Source: Phycisphaerae bacterium
GTDB taxonomy: Bacteria > Planctomycetota > Phycisphaerae > UBA1845
Length of the DNA stretch: 64,000 nucleotides
Assembly (NCBI GenBank): GCA_024102815.1
Contig: JAGFJJ010000057.1
Span: 46,016 to 110,015 of the forward strand
Direction of reading: 5' to 3'
Position numbers and translations under genes: made by a program. Position 1 is the stretch's first letter. The number at the start of each line of letters is the position of its first letter. The notes below the pieces were generated by a model that was not told the DNA's origin, searched no databases, and saw only the letters and a list, made by a program, of their open reading frames with translations. Positions 53,082 to 61,141 of the stretch are shown here, one piece after another.

Positions 53082-53693
53082 ATGCGAACAGGGAAGCTGA
53101 GCGAGTCTGTGGCGGTGAATGAGGCGTCCGAGATCGCCCTGGTTCGGCAAGCCCAACGGGGCGACGCCGACGCCTTCTCCGATCTGGTGCGGATGTACCA
53201 GCGGCGGGCGGTTTCGCTTGCCTATCGGCTGCTGGGCAACGCCGAAGACGCCGCAGACGTGGCCCAGGACGCCTTCGTCCGGGCTTTTCGCCATCTCGAT
53301 CAGCTTGCCGATCCGGGGAGATTCGGGCCGTGGCTGCTTCGAACCGTCAGCAACCTGTCACTCAACTTCCGCCGATCGCGGGCGAGCCGGGCGGCCATGT
53401 CGCTGGAAGACGAGGCCCAACTTCCGGACGGCGCCCGGCCGACGGGACGAGCGAGCGGCGAGGCGAGCGATGCGGCCGATCTCGGACCCTTGCCCGCGGA
53501 GCTGCAAAGCGCCGTGACCCAGGCCGTGGCACAGCTTCCCGAGAAGCAGCGCCTTTCGCTGATTCTCTTCAGCGTCGAAGGCATGCCCCAGAAGGAGGTG
53601 GCCGAGGTGTTGGAGTGCAGTATCGAACTGGTCAAATGGAACGTCTTTCAGGCGAGGAAGAAACTGAAGGAACTGTTGGCCGCGCATCTGTAG
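53082..53693 (+). CDS. ECF-type RNA polymerase sigma factor
   Basis: 203 aa from ATG 53082; an in-frame extension upstream to 52743 overlaps panC on the other strand and looks non-coding. Sigma-2 region: LVRMYQRRAVSLAYRLLGNAEDAADVAQD, split by the limit of reading; sigma-4: LPEKQRLSLILFSVEGMPQ then EVAEVLECSIELVKWNVFQA. No extra C-terminal domain. It is followed 94 bp downstream by a single-TM anti-sigma-like protein, the typical ECF/anti-sigma arrangement. Confidence 0.92.
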   Translation: MRTGKLSESVAVNEASEIALVRQAQRGDADAFSDLVRMYQRRAVSLAYRLLGNAEDAADVAQDAFVRAFRHLDQLADPGRFGPWLLRTVSNLSLNFRRSRASRAAMSLEDEAQLPDGARPTGRASGEASDAADLGPLPAELQSAVTQAVAQLPEKQRLSLILFSVEGMPQKEVAEVLECSIELVKWNVFQARKKLKELLAAHL

Positions 53694-53787
53694 ACTCGGT
53701 TGGGTCGGTGCGGCTGAAGAATCGGGTTTCTCGGTAGGAACGAAGTCACAGCGGCGCGATCACTGCTGATCGCAGGACGAAACGGGA

Positions 53788-54456
53788 ATGTCCCACGACG
53801 AATACAATCCCAACGATCCGCTGTTTCTGCTGAGCCGCTATCTCGACGGTGATCTGACGCCCCAGGAGCGTACAGAGATCGAATCGCGGATTGCCGCATC
53901 GCCGGAGCTGCAGGCCGAGTTGTCGGGCATGCGGCAGGCGGAATCTATCGTGCGGCGCGCAACCGGCGGTCCCGTCGAATTGGACTGGGACGCGCAGGCC
54001 GAAGCCATCAAGAAGAACCTGGTTGAGAACGCGGACGGCGACGCCGCGCTGGACGCGCTCCTTACCCGTTGGGGTTCGACGACGCCGGACATGGACGAAG
54101 GCCGGTTTGTGGCCGATGTCCGCGCCCGCCTGCAGCAACCTGTACGGCGCCGCAACCCGATCATCCGCATTTTTGGCTACGCAGCGCCGCTGGCTGCCGC
54201 TGCAGCCATTGCCATCGTGGCCACGCTGGGAATCCGTCCGACAACGCCAACAACGGAAGTTTCTATTGTCTCGGTCGTGGAAATCGGACCGGGGTCGACG
54301 ACCGAGACGAGGTTTCGGTCCACATCAGCGGCTGTTGTGGCGTTTGATCGAACAGCCGGCGCCGCGCCGAGGAGTCCCGGGGGCCGTATTGGAATGACCG
54401 TCGTCTCCGCGGGCGATGCGCGAGTCGCGTACGGAGTGGATTCTCCGCCGATTTGA
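53788..54456 (+). CDS. Single-pass anti-sigma factor-like protein
   Basis: 222 aa. The N-terminal LLSRYLDGDLTPQERTEIE is the usual start of putative zinc-finger anti-sigma proteins in planctomycetes, but the HxxxCxxC zinc-binding motif is absent, as often happens. One transmembrane segment (about 130-147: GYAAPLAAAAAIAIVATLG). The C-terminal part is periplasmic, Thr/Ala/Gly-rich. Position directly after the ECF sigma gene supports sequestration of that sigma factor at the membrane. Confidence 0.8.
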   Translation: MSHDEYNPNDPLFLLSRYLDGDLTPQERTEIESRIAASPELQAELSGMRQAESIVRRATGGPVELDWDAQAEAIKKNLVENADGDAALDALLTRWGSTTPDMDEGRFVADVRARLQQPVRRRNPIIRIFGYAAPLAAAAAIAIVATLGIRPTTPTTEVSIVSVVEIGPGSTTETRFRSTSAAVVAFDRTAGAAPRSPGGRIGMTVVSAGDARVAYGVDSPPI

Positions 54457-54472
54457 GCCGCGGCGAGCCGCC

Positions 54473-54544
54473 ATGGAGCGCAAGACTCGTCGCGTAGTCG
54501 AATTCAGGAAAAGACTGCTGGAGGACTTCCGGCTCTTGGAGTGA
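54473..54544 (+). CDS. Possible 23-residue basic microprotein or leader peptide
   Basis: ATG 54473 with GGCGAG upstream opens a 23-codon frame of alternating charged and hydrophobic residues (MERKTRRVVEFRKRLLEDF), predicted to be an amphipathic helix. Its stop abuts the GTG start of the next gene directly (TGA|GTG), so it could be a translational leader. It is below the size where chance can be excluded. Confidence 0.3.
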   Translation: MERKTRRVVEFRKRLLEDFRLLE

Positions 54545-55669
54545 GTGCGAGCGATGTTCACCTCAAAGATCATTCTCTTTGGCCTTACTTCGATCCTGAC
54601 ATGCGGGGTCTCGGTCTACGACACCCGCGATCTGATTGAGCAGGCCCTCGACGAACCTACTTCCATTCAACTGGAGAACGTCCGGCTCGACGAAGCCATC
54701 GGAATCGTCTCCGCGCAGACCGGCGTACGTCTGGTCATGCCGCAAGACGTCATGAATCTGGCGCCTCACGGCGGCGAGACCGTCCTTCAGCGTGTTGATA
54801 TTTCCGGCATGCCCCTCCGCGCGGGGCTTGCCAAGCTGCTTTCGCCCTTGGCCATGGACTTTGTTGTTCAGGATGACCATGTCGAAATCGTCGCCACGCC
54901 GGCGCTGCGTTGCCTGGGACGTTCACCTACATGGTCCGAATTGGAACTTATCAACAAGCTCGCCACCCAGTCGCTGGACGGTGATGAGTCCACGCTTGAT
55001 AGGTTGCGTGAGCGTGTTCAGTTTCGCGTCCCGGCTCCGGACCCTTGGCCTTTGCTCGCCTCTGCCCTTAAGGGTGTGGGATCGGGCAGCGTTTCCGAGG
55101 CACTTACCATCGCCTCCGGTAATCTCGGGTGGGCATGGTGCGTGGATGGTGACCGCGTCGTCATCGAGACAGTTTCTGAGCAATACCGGCGGTACCTCGA
55201 GCGGCCGATTTCCTTGCGTCTGAACAACCGTCCACTCGTCGAAGTGCTCAGTGCCGTGGGCCGAGCCAGCGGCGTCGATGTCCGCAGCGAGCCAGGCACG
55301 CTGGCCTCGCTGCCGGACAGTGTGCAGCGAAATTTCTCGCTCAATGTTACACGACAGTCAGCCGAGGACGCGCTGGAGCAGATCGCGGCCTTCACCGGCT
55401 TGGGGTATCTGATCGACGCCGATGGCGTTCTGTTCTACCGGGCCGATCGCGCGCTCGAAGGGCCGACCTCAACGGAGCGCGGCGGCGGAGAAGACGTGCG
55501 CCCGGCGCCAACCGCCGGCGACCCCTACGTCGGCAAGGTCGTGATCACCCTCGACAGCGGAACCACGATGGAATGGCTGGTTCGCCGCTCCGAGTTGCCG
55601 CCAGATCTTCGGCAGCGACGTGAGGACGACCTCCGCCGCGCATTTGAACGACTGCGCAATATGCCGTAA
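54545..55669 (+). CDS. Exported protein with two STN-like (secretin/TonB short N-terminal) domains
   Basis: 374 aa from GTG 54545 (ATG 54554 is the alternative). Short signal-like N-terminus (IILFGLTSILTCGVSV). First STN-like unit about residues 38-120 (LENVRLDEAIGIVSAQTGVRL) and a second about 225-300 (LRLNNRPLVEVLSAVGRASG, then SAEDALEQIAAFTGLGYLI). STN domains sit at the N-termini of secretins and of TonB-dependent transducers, which signal through anti-sigma factors. No secretin barrel or plug follows. It lies 88 bp after the anti-sigma gene. Confidence 0.7.
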   Translation: MRAMFTSKIILFGLTSILTCGVSVYDTRDLIEQALDEPTSIQLENVRLDEAIGIVSAQTGVRLVMPQDVMNLAPHGGETVLQRVDISGMPLRAGLAKLLSPLAMDFVVQDDHVEIVATPALRCLGRSPTWSELELINKLATQSLDGDESTLDRLRERVQFRVPAPDPWPLLASALKGVGSGSVSEALTIASGNLGWAWCVDGDRVVIETVSEQYRRYLERPISLRLNNRPLVEVLSAVGRASGVDVRSEPGTLASLPDSVQRNFSLNVTRQSAEDALEQIAAFTGLGYLIDADGVLFYRADRALEGPTSTERGGGEDVRPAPTAGDPYVGKVVITLDSGTTMEWLVRRSELPPDLRQRREDDLRRAFERLRNMP

Positions 55670-55817
55670 ACACCCGAAACGTCGTGGCGGCAACGCTTTC
55701 CGACACCATGGCCTGCCAGACCCGTTGGCCAGTGCTGACCTCGTTCCTACAATGACGCTGGCGCGGCGCGGGGCGGTCCCGCCTGCGCGATTCCAATGAA
55801 GAGCGAGGAGGTCGGCC

Positions 55818-57893
55818 GTGTTCCGTCAACGCTTTGCGCAATTCGTGTTTCTGCTCCTTTTGCCTGTCGCTTCGCAAGGCGCGACGCCCGAGCGGGCACA
55901 CATCGTCGACGCGGAGGACTATTTCTCGCTCGCCGTCGTCGGAGACGTTGCCGTCGCGCCCGACGCCCGTCATGCTGTTTTCACCGAGACACGTTGGAAC
56001 CCGCCGGAGGAAAGCCGCAACACCGATCTGTGGATCGTTGAGGTCAACTGCCGGCAGAGCAAGCGCTTGACCTTCGACAATGCTTCGGATTCTTCGCCGC
56101 ACTGGAGCCCGGACAGTCGCTATATCTACTTCGCCAGCAGCCGCAAACTCGGCGACGGAGACGCGCCGCCCTACAACGGCAAGAAGCAGGTTTGGCGCGT
56201 ACCTGCCGAAGGTGGAGAGCCATTCGCCGTGACGCGCCTCAAGGACGGCATCGACCTGTTCGATCTCTCCCGCGATGGAAACACGTTGTATTACACCGTC
56301 ACCGAAGAGCACATCGATCCGGACTGGAAGGATCTCAAAAAGGAATACGGCAAGCTGACCTACGGGCACGGCGTAAACAAGGTCGGCCAGCTCTGGAAAC
56401 TCGACCTCCAAAGCTGGCGGGCGGAGAAGCTCATTGACGATCAGCGTGTCATTCGCCAGATTGCCGTCTCCCCCGATCAGCGCCGCGTGGCCATGCTGAC
56501 GACGCCGGAAGATGTGCTCCTTTCGAACGAGGGCTGGTCACGCGTGGACGTCTACGACGCCGAGACAGGCGAGGTCGAGCCCGCCAATCCAGACGGCTGG
56601 CGGGCAGGGCATCCCACACCGTACGGGTGGATCGACGCCGTCACATGGTCGGACGACAGCCGTGCCCTGGCGTTCACCATTTCCTTCGATGGCTACCCGC
56701 CGATGCTTTACGTGATCGAGTGGAACGGGGACAACGCCACGCAATACGAGCTGCGCCGACCGGACATCGTGACGATCGCAGGTGGAACCGCGAAGTGGCG
56801 AGGCCAGGGGCGCGAGCTCTGCTTCCTGGGCGAATACAAGGCCCGTGAGCGTGTTTATTGCATCTCCGATGTGGCCGGCGGGAAGCAGAGCGGTACGCAG
56901 TTCATCACTCCCGAGGACGGCGTCGTCGGTGCTTTCGACTTCACGCCCCGCGGCGACCAGCTTGCTTTCGTGATGGGCACCTCGACCCATACGCCTGACG
57001 TCTACTGGCGGCAGCCGGCAGGTGCCTTCGATCGCCTGACCAATGTCAATCCGCAGGTGGATACGTGGAAACTGCCGCAGATTTCCATCGTTTCATGGAC
57101 GGCCCCCGACGGAAAGACCGTTGAAGGAATCCTCGAACTTCCTCCGGACCACAAGCCCGGTACGCCGTTGCCCATGGTCGTGGAGATTCACGGTGGTCCG
57201 ACCTCGGCAACCACGGTGAACATGCGTTTCTGGATCTACGGCCGAACACTCCTTCCGTCGAAGGGCTACGCGCTCCTCAGCCCCAACTACCGCGGTTCCA
57301 CGGGCTACGGCGACGAGTTCATGACCGACCTTATTGGTCACGAGAACGACATTGAGGTGAAGGACATTCTCGCGGGCGTGGACGCCATGGTCGAGCGCGG
57401 CGTCGCCGACCCCGACCGATTGGGCGTCATGGGCTGGAGCAATGGCGGATTTCTGACCAACTGCCTGATCACAAAGTCCACGCGTTTCAAGGCCGCCAGC
57501 TCCGGCGCCGGCGTGCTCGACATGACCATCCAATGGGGCACGGAGGACACTCCCGGCCATGTCATCAACTACATGCAGGGATTGCTGTGGGACGTGCCCG
57601 ATGCCTACCGCAAAGCGTCCCCGATCTACGATCTCGACAAGGTGACCACGCCGACACTCATTCACGTCGGCGAGAACGACGAGCGCGTACCGGCCGCCAA
57701 TGCTCGCGCCCTGCATCGCGGTCTCCACTACTACCGCCATGTTCCCACGGAACTCGTCGTCTATCCGGGCGAGGGCCACGGCCTGACCAAATACTCGCAT
57801 CGAAAGGCAAAAATGAAATGGGACCTGGCCTGGTTCGACCACTACATCCTGGGAAAGAGTGATGAGGGCTCCGCGCCGGCATCGACGGATTGA
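55818..57893 (+). CDS. S9 family (prolyl oligopeptidase-type) serine peptidase, exported
   Basis: 691 aa. GTG 55818 with AGGAGG 6 nt upstream. Signal peptide (FVFLLLLPVASQG). An N-terminal beta-propeller region with WD40-like PD40 repeats (SDSSPHWSPDSRYIYFAS) is followed by an alpha/beta-hydrolase domain with triad Ser541 (GWSNGG), Asp621 (GENDERVP) and His654 (GEGHGL). The family cleaves short peptides or acyl-peptides; here it acts outside the cytoplasm. A single gene. Confidence 0.92.
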   Translation: MFRQRFAQFVFLLLLPVASQGATPERAHIVDAEDYFSLAVVGDVAVAPDARHAVFTETRWNPPEESRNTDLWIVEVNCRQSKRLTFDNASDSSPHWSPDSRYIYFASSRKLGDGDAPPYNGKKQVWRVPAEGGEPFAVTRLKDGIDLFDLSRDGNTLYYTVTEEHIDPDWKDLKKEYGKLTYGHGVNKVGQLWKLDLQSWRAEKLIDDQRVIRQIAVSPDQRRVAMLTTPEDVLLSNEGWSRVDVYDAETGEVEPANPDGWRAGHPTPYGWIDAVTWSDDSRALAFTISFDGYPPMLYVIEWNGDNATQYELRRPDIVTIAGGTAKWRGQGRELCFLGEYKARERVYCISDVAGGKQSGTQFITPEDGVVGAFDFTPRGDQLAFVMGTSTHTPDVYWRQPAGAFDRLTNVNPQVDTWKLPQISIVSWTAPDGKTVEGILELPPDHKPGTPLPMVVEIHGGPTSATTVNMRFWIYGRTLLPSKGYALLSPNYRGSTGYGDEFMTDLIGHENDIEVKDILAGVDAMVERGVADPDRLGVMGWSNGGFLTNCLITKSTRFKAASSGAGVLDMTIQWGTEDTPGHVINYMQGLLWDVPDAYRKASPIYDLDKVTTPTLIHVGENDERVPAANARALHRGLHYYRHVPTELVVYPGEGHGLTKYSHRKAKMKWDLAWFDHYILGKSDEGSAPASTD

Positions 57894-57954
57894 CGGTTAT
57901 CAGACGCCGGGTTCCTGCCGTTGAGCCCGCTCCGCAACTCCGAATCGTAGCTTG

Positions 57955-57975
57955 TAGGGGTGGCGATATCGCCAC
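57955..57975 (+). repeat. TAGGG-type perfect palindrome
   Basis: TAGGG runs into GTGGCGATATCGCCAC (57960-57975), a perfect 16-bp palindrome, between the S9 peptidase stop and the PEP-CTERM gene. Same TAGGG lead as the other palindromes but a different arm. Confidence 0.75.
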
Positions 57976-58003
57976 ACGGCACGTTTCGTTTCGGAGGGGC
58001 GCT

Positions 58004-58753
58004 ATGTTCTGGGTTCGCATTGCGCTGGCGATGGCCGTATTCGTTGTCGCGGCGGCTGCACCGGCCAACGGAGGCTTGATCGCTCTGAACGGCCCCGCAC
58101 AGGTCGTCTCAGAGCCTCCGGTTTCCCTGGTCCGTGACGCCGTCGAGGGCGGCGACCTTTCCATCTTCGCCGAGTCTCAGGGCGTCACGTTGGATGCGCC
58201 GTTGACATTGGATATCGGGCAAGGCGGCGCGTTCGAGTCCTTCTCCAATCGGGAATTGGGTGGCTTTTCCACCGTCGTGGATGCCGGAACAGTCGTCGAC
58301 AGCTTCATCGTGCACTTTGACCCACCGGGTAGTCCGAAACAGCAGACTTCACTCTCGGGGCCGGTTACCCTGACCTTTGCCCAGCCCGTTTTCGGCCTGC
58401 TCGTCGGCGGATCAAGCTTGCGCTCAACCGACGGCTTACTCGGCCTGGCCGGAACGTCATACCTGAACTCAAGCCATCGCGGGCTGGAAGAAGGGGAAGA
58501 TTCGATCACGCTTTCCGATGATCTCAGGACACTGACGATCAACTCGCTGAGCGGTACGCGGCGTGATCTGGACGAGATTCGTATTGTCTCGCGAAACACG
58601 GCCGGGCAACGCGTGGTTCCCGAGCCTGCAACGATTCTCCTGGGTCTTGCGGGACTCGTGATCCTGGCGGCTCGTCGGGGTGCGCAGCGGCGGCATAGCC
58701 CCACTGCTCTGAGTGTCCCCCGCGCGACTACTCCGACATCAGTTCCCCGATGA
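58004..58753 (+). CDS. PEP-CTERM sorting domain protein
   Basis: 249 aa from ATG 58004 (GGAGGGG upstream; a longer open frame back to 57890 is not credible). Signal peptide (ALAMAVFVVAAAAPANG), a middle of beta-strand character, and a C-terminal VPEPATILLGLAGLVIL helix followed by AARRGAQRR, the PEP-CTERM tripartite signal recognised by exosortases. It is unusual in having about 15 extra residues after the Arg cluster. Function of the body is unknown. The 3' end overlaps the convergent thioredoxin gene by 26 bp. Confidence 0.85.
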   Translation: MFWVRIALAMAVFVVAAAAPANGGLIALNGPAQVVSEPPVSLVRDAVEGGDLSIFAESQGVTLDAPLTLDIGQGGAFESFSNRELGGFSTVVDAGTVVDSFIVHFDPPGSPKQQTSLSGPVTLTFAQPVFGLLVGGSSLRSTDGLLGLAGTSYLNSSHRGLEEGEDSITLSDDLRTLTINSLSGTRRDLDEIRIVSRNTAGQRVVPEPATILLGLAGLVILAARRGAQRRHSPTALSVPRATTPTSVPR

Positions 58754-59957
58754 GCGACGTAAACGCCCGACGCAACTGCTGATGGTCCGCGCCGGTCGCA
58801 GGACCCGCGAACCCACTGTACACAGCCCGGACGCGATCCTTGCGATCGATGAAGACGATCGTGGGGTAGGCTTTGAGTTGCGTCAGAAACGGCAGCTTGC
58901 GAAGGACTTGCTCCTTCTCGGCCACGCCCGCCACGAACATCGGATAGGGGGCGTGATGCCGCTCGGCGAATTGCCGAACGAGCCGGGCGCTGCGTGAAAA
59001 GTCGTCGTCGTATTCAAAAGCCAGCCCGACGACCCGCAGTCCACGTTCGCCAAAATTCTTCTGTAATTCGCCCAGATAATCGGACGCATCATGGCAATTC
59101 GGACACCACGTGCCGAATACCTCGACGATTCGTACAGTGCCGGTCGGCGCTGCGTCTTGCAGGGACTGCTCCCGCCCATCCGGGGCGCGCAACTTGATAT
59201 CTGCCAGCGCTGTTTCACGTCCGGGTGAAATTCGCTCGAATCCGTCGGGCAGGGACGCGCGGTCGTCTCGCGTCGCCGTCCAGGTTTCGTGCCAGGTGTC
59301 CCGCGACCAGAAGTCACCCGACAATGTGCCGTCGCTCTGCAACCGGGCATCGAAGAGAAACGCGTGAGCGCCGTCGAAATTCGAAAGACGCAGTCGCGGA
59401 TAATCAAACCGTCCCGCGAGGAAGCCGTAGTCGCCCGTTGCCGTCAGAATCGAGCCCGTAACCGCTCCGTCGAGGGCCGCCTCGAAGATGCCGACCGCCG
59501 GCTGCTCTTCGCTGGAGAACTTGATCAGCCACCGCCCGGATATCCTGGAGTAGTATTTCCCTCTTGTATTGGGATCCTGAAGGAATCGATCGATGTCGCC
59601 GGCCACGGCATGAAACGGGAGTCCCGTCGAGCTGCCATCCTTGCCTCGCTTTCGCCACGAGCCGTCAAGTCGCCTCCCATCCGCACTAATGTCTGCCGTT
59701 ATCTGCGCGTCGTAGTGATCGATGTGCAGGATCAGCTTGCCCCCTGCGACCGATACGCGCGGGACGGTTGCCCGCTCCGGTGGGTTAATGAGCCATGCCT
59801 GCCGTTCGTTGCCCGATCGCTTCAGCTCCAGCCCGAAGGGCAACTCCCCGCCGGGTGAATCGAGCCACGCCCGCCACGGACCCGCAGACGGTTCCGGGAG
59901 AATCGCCGTGGCCGAGGCCAAGATGAGCGGCAGCAGCAGCGCAAACATTCCATGCAT
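58728..59957 (-). CDS. TlpA-like periplasmic thioredoxin with novel N-terminal domain
   Basis: 409 aa from ATG 59957 (GGAG upstream). Short signal peptide (MFALLLPLILASATAIL). Residues about 25-255 form a beta-rich domain of unknown type (SWRKRGKDGSSTGLPFHAV), then a redoxin fold with active-site motif WCPNC (Cys285, Cys288) and the cis-proline region AYPTIVFIDRKD. The redoxin half would reduce disulfides in the periplasm; the adjacent oxidase operon carries a c-type haem whose attachment needs reduced cysteines. Convergent with the PEP-CTERM gene. Confidence 0.85.
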   Translation of the reverse strand: MHGMFALLLPLILASATAILPEPSAGPWRAWLDSPGGELPFGLELKRSGNERQAWLINPPERATVPRVSVAGGKLILHIDHYDAQITADISADGRRLDGSWRKRGKDGSSTGLPFHAVAGDIDRFLQDPNTRGKYYSRISGRWLIKFSSEEQPAVGIFEAALDGAVTGSILTATGDYGFLAGRFDYPRLRLSNFDGAHAFLFDARLQSDGTLSGDFWSRDTWHETWTATRDDRASLPDGFERISPGRETALADIKLRAPDGREQSLQDAAPTGTVRIVEVFGTWCPNCHDASDYLGELQKNFGERGLRVVGLAFEYDDDFSRSARLVRQFAERHHAPYPMFVAGVAEKEQVLRKLPFLTQLKAYPTIVFIDRKDRVRAVYSGFAGPATGADHQQLRRAFTSLIGELMSE

Positions 59958-60049
59958 GGAAAGACTCCAGGGTCTGGCCTTATTTCCCGCCGGTATCGTA
60001 ACACGCGGTGCGATTGGACCACAATCGCAGGAGAGTGCAGATGCAGCGG

Positions 60050-61141
60050 CTACGCCGGTCTTGTGCGTCCGCCTGTGCGAACCAGATACACGCACCAGCC
60101 GATCACAACCGCATTCAAGACGAAAAAGAATACGAAGACCGGGAATCCGCCGACCTTCATGGCCCGCTCGTGGGCGGCATAGAGTGAGGCGATGTCGATC
60201 GTCACCAGCCGGATGCCCTCCCGAACAACCGTCATGCCCGAAATCGTCAGAACCGCGCCGACCGAAGCCATCGTCAGCAGGCCCATTTGAAACCGCGGCC
60301 GGCGCCGCTGTGCGATCCACGCGATGAATTGTACGGCCAGCCCCATCGAAGCTGCTGCGAAGTAGCCTCCGGCCAGAGACCCCGTGAACACGCCGCGCAT
60401 GTTCGGCGTCATCGCCGCGTAGTACAAGATCCCCGCGAGGGTCGTCAGGACCATGCCGACCAGTGCCAGTGTCGCGGCACGGCGCGGCTCACCGGCCGCG
60501 ACGCTCTCTGGATTGCGGCGCTGCGCATACCACAGTTGCCACGATACCAGCAGCGCCATTGTCGGAAACGCTCCGAGAAACCACAAGGCCAGCCGTGGCA
60601 GCAACTCGGCGTCATAGAAGAAGATCGAGGAAGAACCGTAGAAATCGGCCCACAATTCCCGTCGGCGCATCAGGAGATGATTCTCCGTCCAGGAGTATGC
60701 CGTGAACGCGAAGCACAGAAATGCACCTACGGTGATCACGACGCGTAACCATGCGGGCCAGGCCGATACGCGACGTGCCTTCAGCAGATAGAGCAGATAG
60801 AATCCGACGATCAGGACCGGAAGAATCGACATCCAACGATTGAACAGCAGCAAATTGGCCGTGTAGAACGAATACCGGTACAGAATCTGAATGAACAGGA
60901 GCGGCGCGACCCCGGCGGTGATCGTTGCTCCGACGGCGAACGGCATCCAGTCGCGCAGTACCTTGGAAATGGTCAAGCGGTCTTCATCGCGTCGTCTTGC
61001 GAATATCGAGCCCACTGCCAGCCACGTTGTTCCCGCAAGGACGTAGTTCATGAAAACCACGTGGATCACCAGCGTGAACACGTAAAAAAACAGGTAAAAC
61101 GCCGTCGGCAGCGGAAAGCCGAAGGGAAACGCCGTATCCAT
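60050..61141 (-). CDS. Cytochrome bd-like oxidase, second membrane subunit
   Basis: 363 aa, about nine transmembrane helices. The ATG overlaps the upstream TAA (TAATG), so it is coupled to the larger subunit. The first helix contains IHVVFMNYVLAG, matching the position of the haem-b595 His of CydA (in E. coli YHFLFVPLTLG), so this protein looks like a CydA-fold subunit rather than a CydB. A later GMTVVREGIRLVTID corresponds to the CydA GRQPW region. No haem-c motif. Electron transfer to oxygen or another acceptor is inferred. Confidence 0.7.
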   Translation of the reverse strand: MDTAFPFGFPLPTAFYLFFYVFTLVIHVVFMNYVLAGTTWLAVGSIFARRRDEDRLTISKVLRDWMPFAVGATITAGVAPLLFIQILYRYSFYTANLLLFNRWMSILPVLIVGFYLLYLLKARRVSAWPAWLRVVITVGAFLCFAFTAYSWTENHLLMRRRELWADFYGSSSIFFYDAELLPRLALWFLGAFPTMALLVSWQLWYAQRRNPESVAAGEPRRAATLALVGMVLTTLAGILYYAAMTPNMRGVFTGSLAGGYFAAASMGLAVQFIAWIAQRRRPRFQMGLLTMASVGAVLTISGMTVVREGIRLVTIDIASLYAAHERAMKVGGFPVFVFFFVLNAVVIGWCVYLVRTGGRTRPA

